Part shown: piece by piece, positions 1 through 18,616 of the stretch
Layout: every line of letters starts with the position of its first letter
How positions within the stretch are numbered: the stretch's first letter is position 1
From: Hyphomonas sp.
GTDB taxonomy: Bacteria > Pseudomonadota > Alphaproteobacteria > Caulobacterales > Hyphomonadaceae
Direction: 5' to 3'
Assembly (NCBI RefSeq): GCF_022844445.1
Contig: NZ_JALHLS010000012.1
Location: 1 to 64,000, forward strand
DNA: 64,000 nucleotides
Made by a program: the position numbers and the translations under genes
Notes under the pieces: generated by a model
Seen by the model: the letters and a program-made list of their open reading frames with translations, nothing else
Told to the model about the DNA's origin: nothing
Database searches by the model: none

Positions 1-107
1 AGGATGATCGTGATCGCTGCCGTCAGCGTCGTCTTGCCGTGGTCAACGTGGCCAATCGTGCCAATGTTCACGTGCGGCTTCGTACGCTCAAACTTTGCCT
101 TGCCCAT
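1..107 (-). CDS. tuf: Elongation factor Tu, N-terminal fragment (truncated by window edge)
   Basis: Minus-strand translation from ATG at 107: [34 protein letters not shown], the EF-Tu N-terminus with P-loop GHVDHGKTT. Confidence 0.95.
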   Translation of the reverse strand, partial: MGKAKFERTKPHVNIGTIGHVDHGKTTLTAAITII

Positions 108-143
108 CGGGCCTCTCCTTTGTTCTGAACTTGAGGACCGGGC

Positions 144-2267
144 TTACGAGCCCGAGACTTCCTGGATGATTTTCTGCGCTTCGGCGCGCGGGACTTCGTC
201 ATAGTGATCGAACAGCATGGTGAACTGTGCGCGGCCTTGCGACATGCCCCGAAGGTTGGACACATAGCCGAACATGTTGACCAGCGGCACCATCGCCGTG
301 ATCGCCGTGGCATTGCCCCGGGGCTCTGAACCCTGGATCTGGCCGCGGCGTGAGTTAAGGTCACCAATCACGTCACCCATATAGTCTTCCGGGGTGACAA
401 CTTCGACCTTCATGATGGGTTCCATCAGGCGCGGATCGCCCTTGCCTTTCAGCTCGCGGAATGCGCCGCGGGCTGCGATTTCGAAGGCCAGAACGCTCGA
501 GTCGACATCGTGGAACGCGCCGTCAACCAGTCTGGCCCGGAAGTCGGTCACAGGATAACCGGCAAGCAGCCCGTTTTCCTTGGCCATGTCGAGACCCTTG
601 CTGACGCCGGGAATGTATTCCTTCGGCACGGCGCCGCCGACGATTGCGCTTTCGAAGATGAAGCCCGAACCCGGCTCAAGCGGCTCGAACTCGAGCTTGA
701 TGCGGGCGAACTGGCCGGTACCGCCCGACTGCTTCTTGTGCGTGTAGTCGATCATCGCAGCGCGGCCGAGTTTCTCACGATACGCCACCTGCGGCTGGCC
801 GATATTGGCTTCAACCTTGAACTCGCGGCGGAGGCGGTCGATCAGGATGTCGAGGTGAAGCTCGCCCATGCCTTTCATGATCGTCTGGCCGGATTCGAAA
901 TCGGTTTCGACGCGGAAGGACGGGTCTTCGGCAGCGAGGCGCTGCAGACCAACCGACATCTTCTCCTGGTCAGCCTTGGTTTTCGGCTCGACGGCGATCT
1001 CGATGACCGGCTGCGGGAACGTCATCGTTTCGAGAACGACGGGCTGGGCCGGATCGCAGACCGTATCACCGGTCGTCGTTTCCTTGAGGCCCGCCAGCGC
1101 CACGATGTCGCCCGCAAAGGCTTCAGCGATTTCGTCCTGCTTGTTGGCATGCATCATGACCATGCGGCCGACGCGTTCTTTCTTACCCTTGGTCGCGTTG
1201 AGGAAGGAGTCGCCCTTCTTCAGCTGACCGGAATAGATCCGGGTAAAGGTGAGCGTGCCCATGTAGGGGTCGTTCATGATCTTGAACGCAAGTCCGGCAA
1301 ACGGCTGGCTGTCATCGGCCGAACGCGGAATGTCGCGCGTTTCGGTTTCGTCGCCCGGCTTGAAGCCCATGTAAGCGGGCACATCGAGCGGGCTCGGCAG
1401 GAAGTCGACCACGGCGTTCAGCATCGGCTGGACGCCTTTGTTCTTGAACGCCGAGCCGCACAGGACAGGCATGAATTTCAGGGCCAGCGTGCCCTTACGG
1501 ATCAGCGCGCGGAGGGCAGCGATATCCGGCTCCTTGCCTTCAAGGAACGCTTCCATCGCGTCGTCGTCCATTTCGACGGCGAGCTCGATCAGATGCGCGC
1601 GCATCTCTTCGGCTTTCGCTTTCAGGCTCTCGCGGATCGGCTTCAGCACCCAGGTGGCGCCGAGGTCTTCGCCTTCCCAGACCCATTCCTTCATCGTGAT
1701 GAGGTCGATGTGGCCTTCAAGCTCGGTTTCCGAGCCGATCGGAAGCTGGATCGGCGCCGGGGTTGCACCGGTGCGCTCCTTGATCATCGTCACGCAGTTG
1801 AAGAAATCCGCGCCGGTCTTGTCCATCTTGTTGACGAACACGATGCGCGGAACCTTGTAGCGGTCGGCCTGGCGCCAGACGGTTTCGGTCTGCGGCTCAA
1901 CGCCGGCGTTGCCGTCCAGAAGAACGACGGCGCCATCGAGCACGGCGAGCGAACGCTCGACTTCGATCGTGAAGTCAACGTGGCCGGGCGTGTCGATGAT
2001 GTTGAAGCGGAATTTCGGCGACTGGGCGGTCGAGCCGTCTTCGGTGCGTTCCCAGAACGTCGTCGTGGCAGCCGACGTGATCGTGATGCCGCGTTCCTGC
2101 TCCTGCTCCATCCAGTCCATGGTGGCGGCGCCATCGTGCACTTCGCCGATCTTGTGCGACTTGCCCGTGTAGTAGAGGACGCGCTCAGTCGTCGTGGTTT
2201 TGCCGGCATCGATGTGTGCGATGATGCCGAAGTTCCGGTAGCGCTCCAGCGGGTATTCGCGGGCCAT
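144..2267 (-). CDS. fusA: Elongation factor G
   Basis: [53 protein letters not shown]...; start trimmed from the ORF-track start 2330 to ATG at 2267. Confidence 0.97.
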   Translation of the reverse strand: MAREYPLERYRNFGIIAHIDAGKTTTTERVLYYTGKSHKIGEVHDGAATMDWMEQEQERGITITSAATTTFWERTEDGSTAQSPKFRFNIIDTPGHVDFTIEVERSLAVLDGAVVLLDGNAGVEPQTETVWRQADRYKVPRIVFVNKMDKTGADFFNCVTMIKERTGATPAPIQLPIGSETELEGHIDLITMKEWVWEGEDLGATWVLKPIRESLKAKAEEMRAHLIELAVEMDDDAMEAFLEGKEPDIAALRALIRKGTLALKFMPVLCGSAFKNKGVQPMLNAVVDFLPSPLDVPAYMGFKPGDETETRDIPRSADDSQPFAGLAFKIMNDPYMGTLTFTRIYSGQLKKGDSFLNATKGKKERVGRMVMMHANKQDEIAEAFAGDIVALAGLKETTTGDTVCDPAQPVVLETMTFPQPVIEIAVEPKTKADQEKMSVGLQRLAAEDPSFRVETDFESGQTIMKGMGELHLDILIDRLRREFKVEANIGQPQVAYREKLGRAAMIDYTHKKQSGGTGQFARIKLEFEPLEPGSGFIFESAIVGGAVPKEYIPGVSKGLDMAKENGLLAGYPVTDFRARLVDGAFHDVDSSVLAFEIAARGAFRELKGKGDPRLMEPIMKVEVVTPEDYMGDVIGDLNSRRGQIQGSEPRGNATAITAMVPLVNMFGYVSNLRGMSQGRAQFTMLFDHYDEVPRAEAQKIIQEVSGS

Positions 2268-2358
2268 GGTGTAAACCTTCGTGTTCAGTGTTCCAGGTAG
2301 CGGAAAGGGGTGTCTCGCCCGGGCGAGCAACCTCTTCCGCCCGGACAGTTAGTGCTGG

Positions 2359-2844
<486 letters not shown>

Positions 2845-3216
2845 TTACTTCGGCTTCTTGGCGCCGTAGTGCGAGCGGCGTTGCTTACGGTTCTTGACGG
2901 GCTGGGTATCGAGGGCGCCGCGCACGATGTGGTAGCGCACGCCCGGAAGGTCTTTCACGCGGCCGCCGCGGATGAGCACGACCGAGTGCTCCTGCAGGTT
3001 GTGGCCTTCGCCAGGGATGTAGCACAGCGATTCAAATCCGGAGGTCATCCGCACCTTGGCCACTTTGCGAAGTGCCGAGTTCGGCTTCTTCGGCGTGGTG
3101 GTGTAGACGCGCGTGCAGACGCCGCGGCGCTGCGGACAGGCCTTCAGGGCCGGCGTCTTCGTACGGGTGCGCTTGGGCTCGCGCGGATTGCGGATCAGCT
3201 GCTGGATAGTCGGCAT
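2845..3216 (-). CDS. rpsL: 30S ribosomal protein S12
   Basis: [57 protein letters not shown]...; start trimmed to 3216. Confidence 0.97.
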   Translation of the reverse strand: MPTIQQLIRNPREPKRTRTKTPALKACPQRRGVCTRVYTTTPKKPNSALRKVAKVRMTSGFESLCYIPGEGHNLQEHSVVLIRGGRVKDLPGVRYHIVRGALDTQPVKNRKQRRSHYGAKKPK

Positions 3217-3392
3217 CGGGCCTGATGTCTCTTCATACGTTGTGGCCCGGGGGCCGATAATGACAACTGCCCCGAAGGCCTGATGTGGCATCCGGGACGG
3301 CGGGAATTTGGGGGCCAGATTGACCGGTGCATCGCTGCGGCCGGTGCGGTTTGCAGGCGCAGCGCCCGTTTACCTCTCTGACGATTTGGCGG

Positions 3393-3421
3393 CGTGTAGA
3401 CTCGCGCGGGCGGCGCGTCAA
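3393..3421 (-). promoter_or_regulatory. Candidate promoter for the rpsL-rpsG-fusA-tuf operon
   Basis: Minus strand TTGACG (3416-3421), 17-nt spacer, TACACG (3393-3398), about 180 nt upstream of rpsL and downstream of the rpoC terminator. Confidence 0.4.
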
Positions 3422-3469
3422 GGGCGCCGAACCGTTGCAAGACCGTAAAGAAGAGGCCGGGCAAGCCTT

Positions 3470-3577
3470 CTAGAAAGGCAAAACACCGCCCCAGCTGCGA
3501 AAACACATCCAGGCGATCAGGGCGACGGCGGCCGCCGCGCACCCCGCCCCGGCCAGGTCAGCTTTCGAGAGTTTCAT
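3470..3577 (-). CDS. Small single-TM hypothetical peptide (35 aa)
   Basis: Minus ATG 3577 to TAG 3470: MKLSKADLAGAGCAAAAVALIAWMCFRSWGGVLPF; hydrophobic core; lies between the rpoC terminator and the rpsL promoter. Confidence 0.35.
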   Translation of the reverse strand: MKLSKADLAGAGCAAAAVALIAWMCFRSWGGVLPF

Positions 3578-3597
3578 CGGCGCGAGTCCCGAAATGA

Positions 3598-3625
3598 AAA
3601 AGCCTGCCGGAAATGGCAGGCTTTT
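3598..3625 (-). terminator. Rho-independent terminator of rpoBC
   Basis: Perfect stem AAAAGCCTGCC/GGCAGGCTTTT with GGAAAT loop and a T-run on the minus strand, just after the rpoC stop. Confidence 0.9.
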
Positions 3626-3654
3626 CCGTTGGTTTCAAGCGGTCAGGAGGGCGT

Positions 3655-7866
<4,212 letters not shown>

Positions 7867-7993
7867 CGGTGTCTGCTCCTTCGGGTGGGCGTTGGGAGGC
7901 TTCGGCCCCCTGCCCTGAAAAATTCCGGTATCAGGCTTGGCCCCGCCGGCAGATCCGGACTGCCTGCGGGGCTTTGACTCTAAGCTTTCGCGT

Positions 7994-12127
<4,134 letters not shown>

Positions 12128-12280
12128 CCCAAGTTCCCATTTTTTCGGCGCCGCCAGGAGGGGCGGCAAGCCGGAGTTTGAAACGCGAGCACGCGGCGGC
12201 CTGAAAGTCAGACCGCCGCGCTGATCCAGAACAGGATGGTGCCTCGCGCGAACACCGTCCGGATACACGCCATAAGGCGC

Positions 12281-12658
12281 TTACTTCAGTTCGACTTTGG
12301 CGCCTGCGTCTTCGAACTTCTTCTTCAGGGCTTCGCCGTCAGCTTTCGAAACCGCTTCTTTCACGGTTTTCGGAGCGGACTCGACGAGGTCCTTGGCTTC
12401 TTTCAGGCCGAGCGAAGGAACAACTTCGCGGACGAGCTTGATGACTTCGATTTTCTTCGCACCGGCATCGGTGAGAACAACGTCGAATTCGGTTTGCACT
12501 TCGGCAGCAGCAGCGGGAGCACCGCCACCAGCAGCTGCAACGGCGACCGGCGCAGCGGCCGAAACGCCCCATTTTTCTTCGAGAAGTTTCGCAAGTTCAG
12601 CCGCTTCGAGAACGGTCAGAGCCGAGAGGTCTTCGACAATCTTGTCCAGATTTGCCAT
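12281..12658 (-). CDS. rplL: 50S ribosomal protein L7/L12
   Basis: [38 protein letters not shown]...[18 protein letters not shown]..., L7/L12. Confidence 0.97.
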   Translation of the reverse strand: MANLDKIVEDLSALTVLEAAELAKLLEEKWGVSAAAPVAVAAAGGGAPAAAAEVQTEFDVVLTDAGAKKIEVIKLVREVVPSLGLKEAKDLVESAPKTVKEAVSKADGEALKKKFEDAGAKVELK

Positions 12659-12718
12659 GGTTCAATGTCCTGTTGTTTGGGTCTTTGTTGAGGTCGTAGG
12701 TTTGCGAAAACGGGTATC

Positions 12719-13234
12719 TTAAGCCGCGTCTTTCGACGCGTAAGCGGACACCACGCGGGCAAGTTGCGATGCCGGCGCCTGAAGGATGCCAGCGATCTTC
12801 GTCGCCGGCGCCTGCACGAGGCCGATAATCTTGCCACGCAGTTGATCGAGAGAGGGCAGCTTTGCGAGCATCTCGACGCCTTTGGCATCAAGCACCTGCT
12901 CGCCCATCACCGCACCGATGATCACGAGTTTCGAATTTTCCTTCGAGAACTCGTCAGCCGCTTTCGCAGCCGACACCGGATCCGGGGAATAGGCGATGGC
13001 AACAGGACCCTGGAAGAGTTCTGCAGCCTTGTCGCCGCCCGTCCCGCCAAGGGCGATTTTCGCCAGGCGGTTCTTGACCACTTTGAAGTGCGCGCCGTCC
13101 TTGCGGAGCATGCCACGCAGCTTCGTCATTTCCGCTACGGTGAGACCGGTATAGTGGGTCACGATGACCACGCCCGACTGTTCGAACACCCCTTTCAGGG
13201 TATCGAGAGCCGCGCTTTTTCCAGCTTTATCCAT
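12719..13234 (-). CDS. rplJ: 50S ribosomal protein L10
   Basis: MDKAGKSAALDTLKGVFEQSGVVIVTHYTGLTVAEMTKLRGMLRKDGAHFKVVKNRLAKIAL...; start trimmed to 13234. Confidence 0.96.
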   Translation of the reverse strand: MDKAGKSAALDTLKGVFEQSGVVIVTHYTGLTVAEMTKLRGMLRKDGAHFKVVKNRLAKIALGGTGGDKAAELFQGPVAIAYSPDPVSAAKAADEFSKENSKLVIIGAVMGEQVLDAKGVEMLAKLPSLDQLRGKIIGLVQAPATKIAGILQAPASQLARVVSAYASKDAA

Positions 13235-13464
13235 TGCGGGTCTCCATTGAGGCGTCCGGACCATCCGGCCGCCCTGGTAATCGCCTTCCGCCTTGCGGCA
13301 TCCAGCGCCTGCCCAGGGATTGGCCTGCCCGGTACGCCCTTCCCTGAAAAATCCAGGAAAATCCGAACCGTATCTACGCCTCACCCCGTCTGCATAGGTG
13401 GCCTTGCGGCCCTTGGCACCCTGTAGAAGAGCGGCCTATGGTCTGTGACAGGAAACGGGAGTCC

Positions 13465-13493
13465 CCCGAATACACATCGGTGAACTCCCGTCA
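13465..13493 (-). promoter_or_regulatory. Candidate promoter for rplJL-rpoBC with a long (~220 nt) leader, possibly the L10 autoregulatory leader
   Basis: Minus strand TTGACG, 16-nt spacer, TATTCG, overlapping the inverted repeat ACGGGAGT...ACTCCCGT (13455-13491), upstream of rplJ and downstream of the rplA terminator. Confidence 0.4.
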
Positions 13494-13570
13494 AGCGGCG
13501 GGCATTAACGCTTTTTCCACCGGTCCGCAACCCCCTGCCCGCTTTTTTGTGAAGGCAGTTTTCAGCCAGA

Positions 13571-13608
13571 AAAAACCCGGCCCCCCGCAAGTGCAGAGGC
13601 CGGGCTTT
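13571..13608 (-). terminator. Rho-independent terminator after rplKA
   Basis: Minus strand AAAGCCCGGCCTCTGCACTTGCGGGGGGCCGGGTTTTTT. Confidence 0.85.
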
Positions 13609-13637
13609 GTGACTTGAGGCGGGTTGGCCTGCGCCGA

Positions 13638-14330
13638 TCAGCCTTTGGCTTCGGCCAGATCGATGACCACGCCGCCGCCCATGGTGGACGACAGGGTGAC
13701 CTTGCGCACGAACGTGCCCTTGGCGCCCGACGGACGGGCCTTGACCAGCGCGCCGAGGAAGGCGGTGACGTTCTTCTCGATGTCAGCATCGGAGAAGGAC
13801 GCCTTGCCGACGCCGGCGTGCACGATACCGGCCTTTTCGACCTTGAACTCGACGGCGCCGCCCTTGGCGTCCTTGACGGCCTGGGCGATGTTCGGGGTGA
13901 CCGTGCCGACTTTCGGGTTCGGCATCAGGCCGCGCGGGCCGAGCACCTTACCGAGACGGCCGACAAGACCCATCATGTCCGGGGTCGCGATGACGCGGTC
14001 GAAGTCCATGAAGCCGCCATTGACCTTCTCAAACAGGTCTTCGGCGCCCACGATGTCGGCGCCGGCGGTGCGGGCTTCGTCAGCCTTCTTGTCCTTGGCG
14101 AACACGGCAACGCGGATGTTCTTGCCGGTACCGGCCGGCAGGTTGACCACGCTGCGGACCTGCTGGTCGGCATATTTGGGGTCAACGCCGAGGTTAACGG
14201 CGATCTCGATGGTTTCGTCGAACTTCGCTTTGGCGTTCGATTTCACGAGCTTCACAGCATCGGAGATCGTGTACGTCTTGGTGACGTCGATCGTCTGCTC
14301 GATGGCGCGGGTACGTTTTCCTTTGGCCAT
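13638..14330 (-). CDS. rplA: 50S ribosomal protein L1
   Basis: [59 protein letters not shown]...[15 protein letters not shown]..., L1. Confidence 0.97.
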   Translation of the reverse strand: MAKGKRTRAIEQTIDVTKTYTISDAVKLVKSNAKAKFDETIEIAVNLGVDPKYADQQVRSVVNLPAGTGKNIRVAVFAKDKKADEARTAGADIVGAEDLFEKVNGGFMDFDRVIATPDMMGLVGRLGKVLGPRGLMPNPKVGTVTPNIAQAVKDAKGGAVEFKVEKAGIVHAGVGKASFSDADIEKNVTAFLGALVKARPSGAKGTFVRKVTLSSTMGGGVVIDLAEAKG

Positions 14331-14335
14331 GATGC

Positions 14336-14782
14336 TTACTCCTCAACCCGAAGGCCCATCGCGCGGGCAGAGCCGGCGATGATCTTGGTGGCAGCGTCCA
14401 GATCGTTCGCGTTAAGGTCATTCATCTTGACCTTCGCAATCTCGCGGACCTGGGCCATGGTGACCTTGCCGACGGTGTCATAGCCGGGCTTCTTGGCGCC
14501 CGAGGCCGGTTTCTTGCCGAGTTTCAGGCCAGCGGCCTTCTTCAGCAGCACCGAAGCCGGCGGCGTCTTGGTGACGAAGGTGAACGACTTGTCCTGGTAA
14601 TATTCGATGACCACGGGCGTCGGAATGCCTTCTTCGAGCCCTTGCGTACGCGCGTTGAAGGCTTTGCAGAATTCCATGATGTTGATGCCGCGCTGGCCCA
14701 GGGCGGGGCCCACGGGCGGCGACGGGTTAGCCTTACCGGCCGGGATCTGGAGCTTGATCTGCCCCAGAAGTTTCTTAGCCAT
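14336..14782 (-). CDS. rplK: 50S ribosomal protein L11
   Basis: [47 protein letters not shown]...; start ATG 14782. Confidence 0.97.
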   Translation of the reverse strand: MAKKLLGQIKLQIPAGKANPSPPVGPALGQRGINIMEFCKAFNARTQGLEEGIPTPVVIEYYQDKSFTFVTKTPPASVLLKKAAGLKLGKKPASGAKKPGYDTVGKVTMAQVREIAKVKMNDLNANDLDAATKIIAGSARAMGLRVEE

Positions 14783-14924
14783 TTTGTCCTCACAACTTTG
14801 GCGGTGGGGCGGTGGTCTTTCGATCCGCCCGGTTGATAACGAGGCTCCGCGGTACGGCTGGCAGCCTCCCGCGGAAGCGGGGCGTATGACCCAATGCCCC
14901 TCCCCGGTCAAGCGCCAGACAGAG

Positions 14925-14957
14925 AAAAGCCCGGACAGCGGGGCCATCCGGGCTTCA
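14925..14957 (-). terminator. Rho-independent terminator downstream of the M48 peptidase gene
   Basis: GCCCGGA...TCCGGGC stem flanked by an A/T-rich tract (gaaaagcccgga...tccgggcttcaaaa). Confidence 0.7.
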
Positions 14958-14978
14958 AAAGAAGGTTACTGGCAAGTC

Positions 14979-15842
14979 CTACATCAGGGCATAGCCGCGG
15001 GCGTTGATATAGCTGCGCAGCTCTTCGGCCCGGCGGACTGGATCGGGGTGTGTGGACATGAACTCCGGCGGGCGCTGGCCTTCGGACTGCGCAGCCATCA
15101 GCTCCCAAAGCCGGACGGACTGTTTCACGTCATAGCCGGCGCTGTGCATGTAATCGACGCCCAGCCTGTCGGCCTGCAGCTCGTGCTTGCGGCTGTAGGG
15201 CAGCACCACACCGAACTGTACGGCCGCGCCGCCGAGGGCGCCGATCATACTGCCATACTTGGACAGCTCTTCGGACGAGGCCACCGCAATCTGGCCCGCC
15301 ATCAGGCCGACCTGCGCCGCGGTCGTCACCGACATCCGCTCTGCTGCATGGCGGCCAACCACGTGTCCGGTCTCGTGGCCAAGTACAGAAGAGATCTGAT
15401 CATCATTCTCGGTCAGCTCAGTAATGCCGCGATACACGCCGACACGGTTGCCCGGCATAACGAAGGCGTTGACATCATCGGTGTCGAAGACGGCGACATC
15501 CCACTGGTCGTTCGGGTTCACATGGCCCTGCGCGGCAGCGCCCTTGATGGTCCGGTCCCAGATGCCGAGCACCCGGTTCTTGAGCTGCGCGTTCGACGTC
15601 TGCGGCGTCTGTGCCTTCATGTCGGTCCAGGCAGTCGCCGCCATGCTGGCGATCTGGTCATCGCCGAACAGGAGCAGCTGGCTGTCGCCGGTTGCGGCGT
15701 TGGTCGTGCAGCCGGAGACGAACGGGAACACGCTGCCGGCGGCAAGGCCCATAACGATACCCCGCCGCGACAGGCGCACGCGCGGTGCTTCGGCGAGCAG
15801 TCGGCTATCGAACGTTTCACCCAGATCATAATCACGCGACAT
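14979..15842 (-). CDS. M48 family metallopeptidase, probable exported lipoprotein
   Basis: HETGHVVGRHAAERM (HExxH) and GQRPPEFMSTHPDP; N-terminal SRRGIVMGLAAGSVFPFVSGC looks Tat-like plus lipobox. Start ATG 15842. Confidence 0.9.
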   Translation of the reverse strand: MSRDYDLGETFDSRLLAEAPRVRLSRRGIVMGLAAGSVFPFVSGCTTNAATGDSQLLLFGDDQIASMAATAWTDMKAQTPQTSNAQLKNRVLGIWDRTIKGAAAQGHVNPNDQWDVAVFDTDDVNAFVMPGNRVGVYRGITELTENDDQISSVLGHETGHVVGRHAAERMSVTTAAQVGLMAGQIAVASSEELSKYGSMIGALGGAAVQFGVVLPYSRKHELQADRLGVDYMHSAGYDVKQSVRLWELMAAQSEGQRPPEFMSTHPDPVRRAEELRSYINARGYALM

Positions 15843-15966
15843 CGGTTCATTCTCCTGTGACGGGCTTCGCGGTGAGCCTACTGCCAGCTTCACAAAAAGC
15901 AAACAGCCCGCGCCAGTGCACGGGGGTACTAGGAGAGGCGGCGTGAACCCGCTCTGAATGCGCCGG

Positions 15967-17118
15967 TTACGCGTCGGCCGCTTCGCCGACAAGCACGGCG
16001 GCCTGCTCAACCCAGCCTTCGCGCACGATGCGTCCGGAGAAACTCAAATACTCGTCGACCCATGCAACGTTCTCGGGCTTCCAGTCGGCAATCTGGTCAA
16101 AGTGGAAAACACCGAGCGAGTTCAGCACGTCCTGGATCTTCGGTCCGATGCCTCCGATCAGCGTCAGATCATCTGGCGTATCGGCAAACGGCCGCTCCAG
16201 TGCCATTGGCCGAACCCTCGGGATTTCCTTTACGGCTTCTGCATCCGCCAGTTCGTCCGCAGCTTCCAGCTGGCCGAGGATCGCTTCGGCGGCGCTCGGC
16301 GCTGCGCGTGTGTCCTGCTCTTGCGCCTCCGCTGCGGCCTCAGCCTTGCCGGCTTCCGTGTCACCTTCAAAATAGGCGAGCCGCCCTTCAAGGAACCGAA
16401 CGCGCCAGCGCAGGCGGGCGATCTCTTCCTCGGCCGGTGCGGCTGTCTCGGGCGGCGCAGCCGCTGCGGGGGCGTCGGCGACCGGCTGAGGCGCAGCTAC
16501 AGCCGGCGGCTGCGCGGGCACGTTTGCGAGCTCGGTCTGCAGCGCTTCGACGCGCGTGCGCAGATAGCCCACTTCCCATTCCAGCTTCGATGTATCGACA
16601 GCCGGCGCAGCGGGCTCCGGCGCCGCCTCGCCCGGTGCGGGCGCCGGCGCCGCCACAACGGCAGACTGCGCTTTCTCAAGTTCGGATTCCAGATGCACGA
16701 CCCGGCTCTCAAGGTGCCGGTTGCGCCAGACCAGCGTATCCTCGACCTGCGCGGCTGCAGCCGGAGCCGTTGCCACCGCCGCGCCAGCAGGCGCGGCATT
16801 TGCCGCGGCCTTCAGCGCATCGATCTCGGCAGACTTACGCGCCAGTTCGGCGGTCAGCGATTCCACTTTGCGGGTCAGGATCGGATCGGGTCCGGCGGCG
16901 ACCGGTGCCTCACCATTCGTAAGCTTGCGCTGCGCCGCAAACAGGCGCTCGACCTCTTCCCGCGCTTCGCCGAGTTCGACCTTCACCATGTCGCGTTCGA
17001 CCATCGCCTGACGCATCTTGCCGGACAGCATCATGCCGCGGATCGACCAGCCGAGAAGCAGGGTCACAACACCGGTTGCCGCGAGCGCGATCCACATATG
17101 CGTCATCAGCCAGGTCAT
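15967..17118 (-). CDS. Membrane-anchored coiled-coil protein with C-terminal helix-hairpin-helix domain
   Basis: N-terminal TM (MTWLMTHMWIALAATGVVTLLLGWSIRG), A/P/E-rich coiled coil, C-terminal DDLTLIGGIGPKIQDVLNSLGVFHFDQIADWKPENVAWVDEYL (HhH). 4-bp ATGA overlap with upstream gene. Confidence 0.8.
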   Translation of the reverse strand: MTWLMTHMWIALAATGVVTLLLGWSIRGMMLSGKMRQAMVERDMVKVELGEAREEVERLFAAQRKLTNGEAPVAAGPDPILTRKVESLTAELARKSAEIDALKAAANAAPAGAAVATAPAAAAQVEDTLVWRNRHLESRVVHLESELEKAQSAVVAAPAPAPGEAAPEPAAPAVDTSKLEWEVGYLRTRVEALQTELANVPAQPPAVAAPQPVADAPAAAAPPETAAPAEEEIARLRWRVRFLEGRLAYFEGDTEAGKAEAAAEAQEQDTRAAPSAAEAILGQLEAADELADAEAVKEIPRVRPMALERPFADTPDDLTLIGGIGPKIQDVLNSLGVFHFDQIADWKPENVAWVDEYLSFSGRIVREGWVEQAAVLVGEAADA

Positions 17119-18521
17119 CGTTCGCTTCGCTCCCGTACAGTAAATTCGCGCGGCCTGTCTGAAGCCACGGCCGCGCCAGTGTCCATACCCTCGACCCCCG
17201 TTGCCGGGCCATAGGCGATTGCAGCAAGCTGCGGCCGGGACACGCCCGCACGTTCCAGATAGTCCGCCAGCGCCGCGGCGCGTGCCTGTGCCAGAGCATC
17301 CCCGTTGACGGCAAGTTCCAGCCTGACCCTGGCATCGCAGCGCCGCGCGATCCCGGCCAGCTGGTCGAGCGCGCCGGCATTCTCCCGTCGAAACTCCGCG
17401 CGGCCCGGCACGAACCCGACCGCCTCGGTTTCCAGCATCCGGTTGATGTCGTCCGTGCAGGCAGCCTCCGGCGCCAGCGCGCCGGCATCCACCACCTCGG
17501 GCACCGCCGCGATCACAACGCGCCACCGCCCCGCCGTTCGCGCCATGTCCTCGCTGAGGAACTGCAGCCTGCTCGCCGGCGCTTCGCCCTCGAAGGTGAA
17601 TCCGTTCACGCCCGGATCAAACGTCATCGTGCCAGACCGGAATGCGGCCAGGTGGCCAAGGCCCGCCTTTGCGCCCTCAAGCCAGTCTGCCGCAGAAGCC
17701 TCTGCCACCACCATCTCGTCGCGCACTTCGCCGTCGAACCCGCGCCGGGCATGCGTCATCAGGGCGCGCCGATCGGCCTCGCCCGGTACCGCGCCCGACA
17801 AGACGAGTTCGCCTTCGGAACGCGTCGCTGACCAGAGCGGCACGCCCTGCACCAACGCCACCCCCCGGAACGGCGCGGCCAGCGCCAGGGTCGCCGATGT
17901 CAGCTGCGCCCGGCGCGCTTCGTCGCTCGCCTCGCCGCGCAAAGTCAGCACATGATCGGTGAGCACGGCGCTGCCTTGATCGAGGTCCGCCGTCTGCAAG
18001 AGCGCAAACTGCGCGATCCCCTGCCAGTTCCCCGCCGGCGCGCCGGCTGCCACCACCATCTCGTCGATTGGCGGTCCGTTGGACTCCGCGCCCGCTTCTT
18101 CAAGGAGCGCGGCCCGCGCCGCTTTCGACGGCACATGCCCCGAGAGTTTCAGCTGACCGCTCGCCAGTTTCTCGACGCGCCAGACATAGGGCCGGACGGG
18201 TTCGGCCGGATGCACCCGCGTCTCAACCTGGGAGACCCCGCCAAACAGGAGGCCGCCCCGGCCGCTGCTGCGCAGGACGATGCCCGCAGCTTCCTCGGCA
18301 ACATCCGGCGAGGGCGCCGGTCCGGTCAGAATGGCTGTCTGCCCGTCCATGTTAACCTCAGCCCAGTCGAGCCCGGCGAGCAGCAACGCCTGCTGCGCCC
18401 GGGCCTCGAGCTGCGCTTCGAGCCTTGCGGCGCTATGGGGGGATTGGTTCACGCCCCACCACGCGATAAAGGGCAGCGCAAGGAGCGAAATGAAACCCGT
18501 CAGGTAGTCAAGCAGGCGCAC
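17115..18521 (-). CDS. OmpA-family protein with BON-like repeats (ArfA-like)
   Basis: N-terminal TM, repeated BON-like segments (TAILTGPAPSPD, LKLSGHVPSKAAR, LVLSGAVPGEADR), C-terminal OmpA-like peptidoglycan-binding domain. Confidence 0.75.
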   Translation of the reverse strand: MRLLDYLTGFISLLALPFIAWWGVNQSPHSAARLEAQLEARAQQALLLAGLDWAEVNMDGQTAILTGPAPSPDVAEEAAGIVLRSSGRGGLLFGGVSQVETRVHPAEPVRPYVWRVEKLASGQLKLSGHVPSKAARAALLEEAGAESNGPPIDEMVVAAGAPAGNWQGIAQFALLQTADLDQGSAVLTDHVLTLRGEASDEARRAQLTSATLALAAPFRGVALVQGVPLWSATRSEGELVLSGAVPGEADRRALMTHARRGFDGEVRDEMVVAEASAADWLEGAKAGLGHLAAFRSGTMTFDPGVNGFTFEGEAPASRLQFLSEDMARTAGRWRVVIAAVPEVVDAGALAPEAACTDDINRMLETEAVGFVPGRAEFRRENAGALDQLAGIARRCDARVRLELAVNGDALAQARAAALADYLERAGVSRPQLAAIAYGPATGVEGMDTGAAVASDRPREFTVRERSER

Positions 18522-18616
18522 GACGTCGCTGACCTCCTGTAATCATTGTCCCTCCGTCGAGGGATGCCCTATCCCTGATCGAACCGCAAGACATCAGCCC
18601 ACAGGCTTCCCGATCC

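Noticed and set aside
2845-3216. Possible streptomycin-resistance substitution in RpsL
   Set aside because: [13 protein letters not shown] and GGRVKDLPG are wild-type at the classic resistance lysines.
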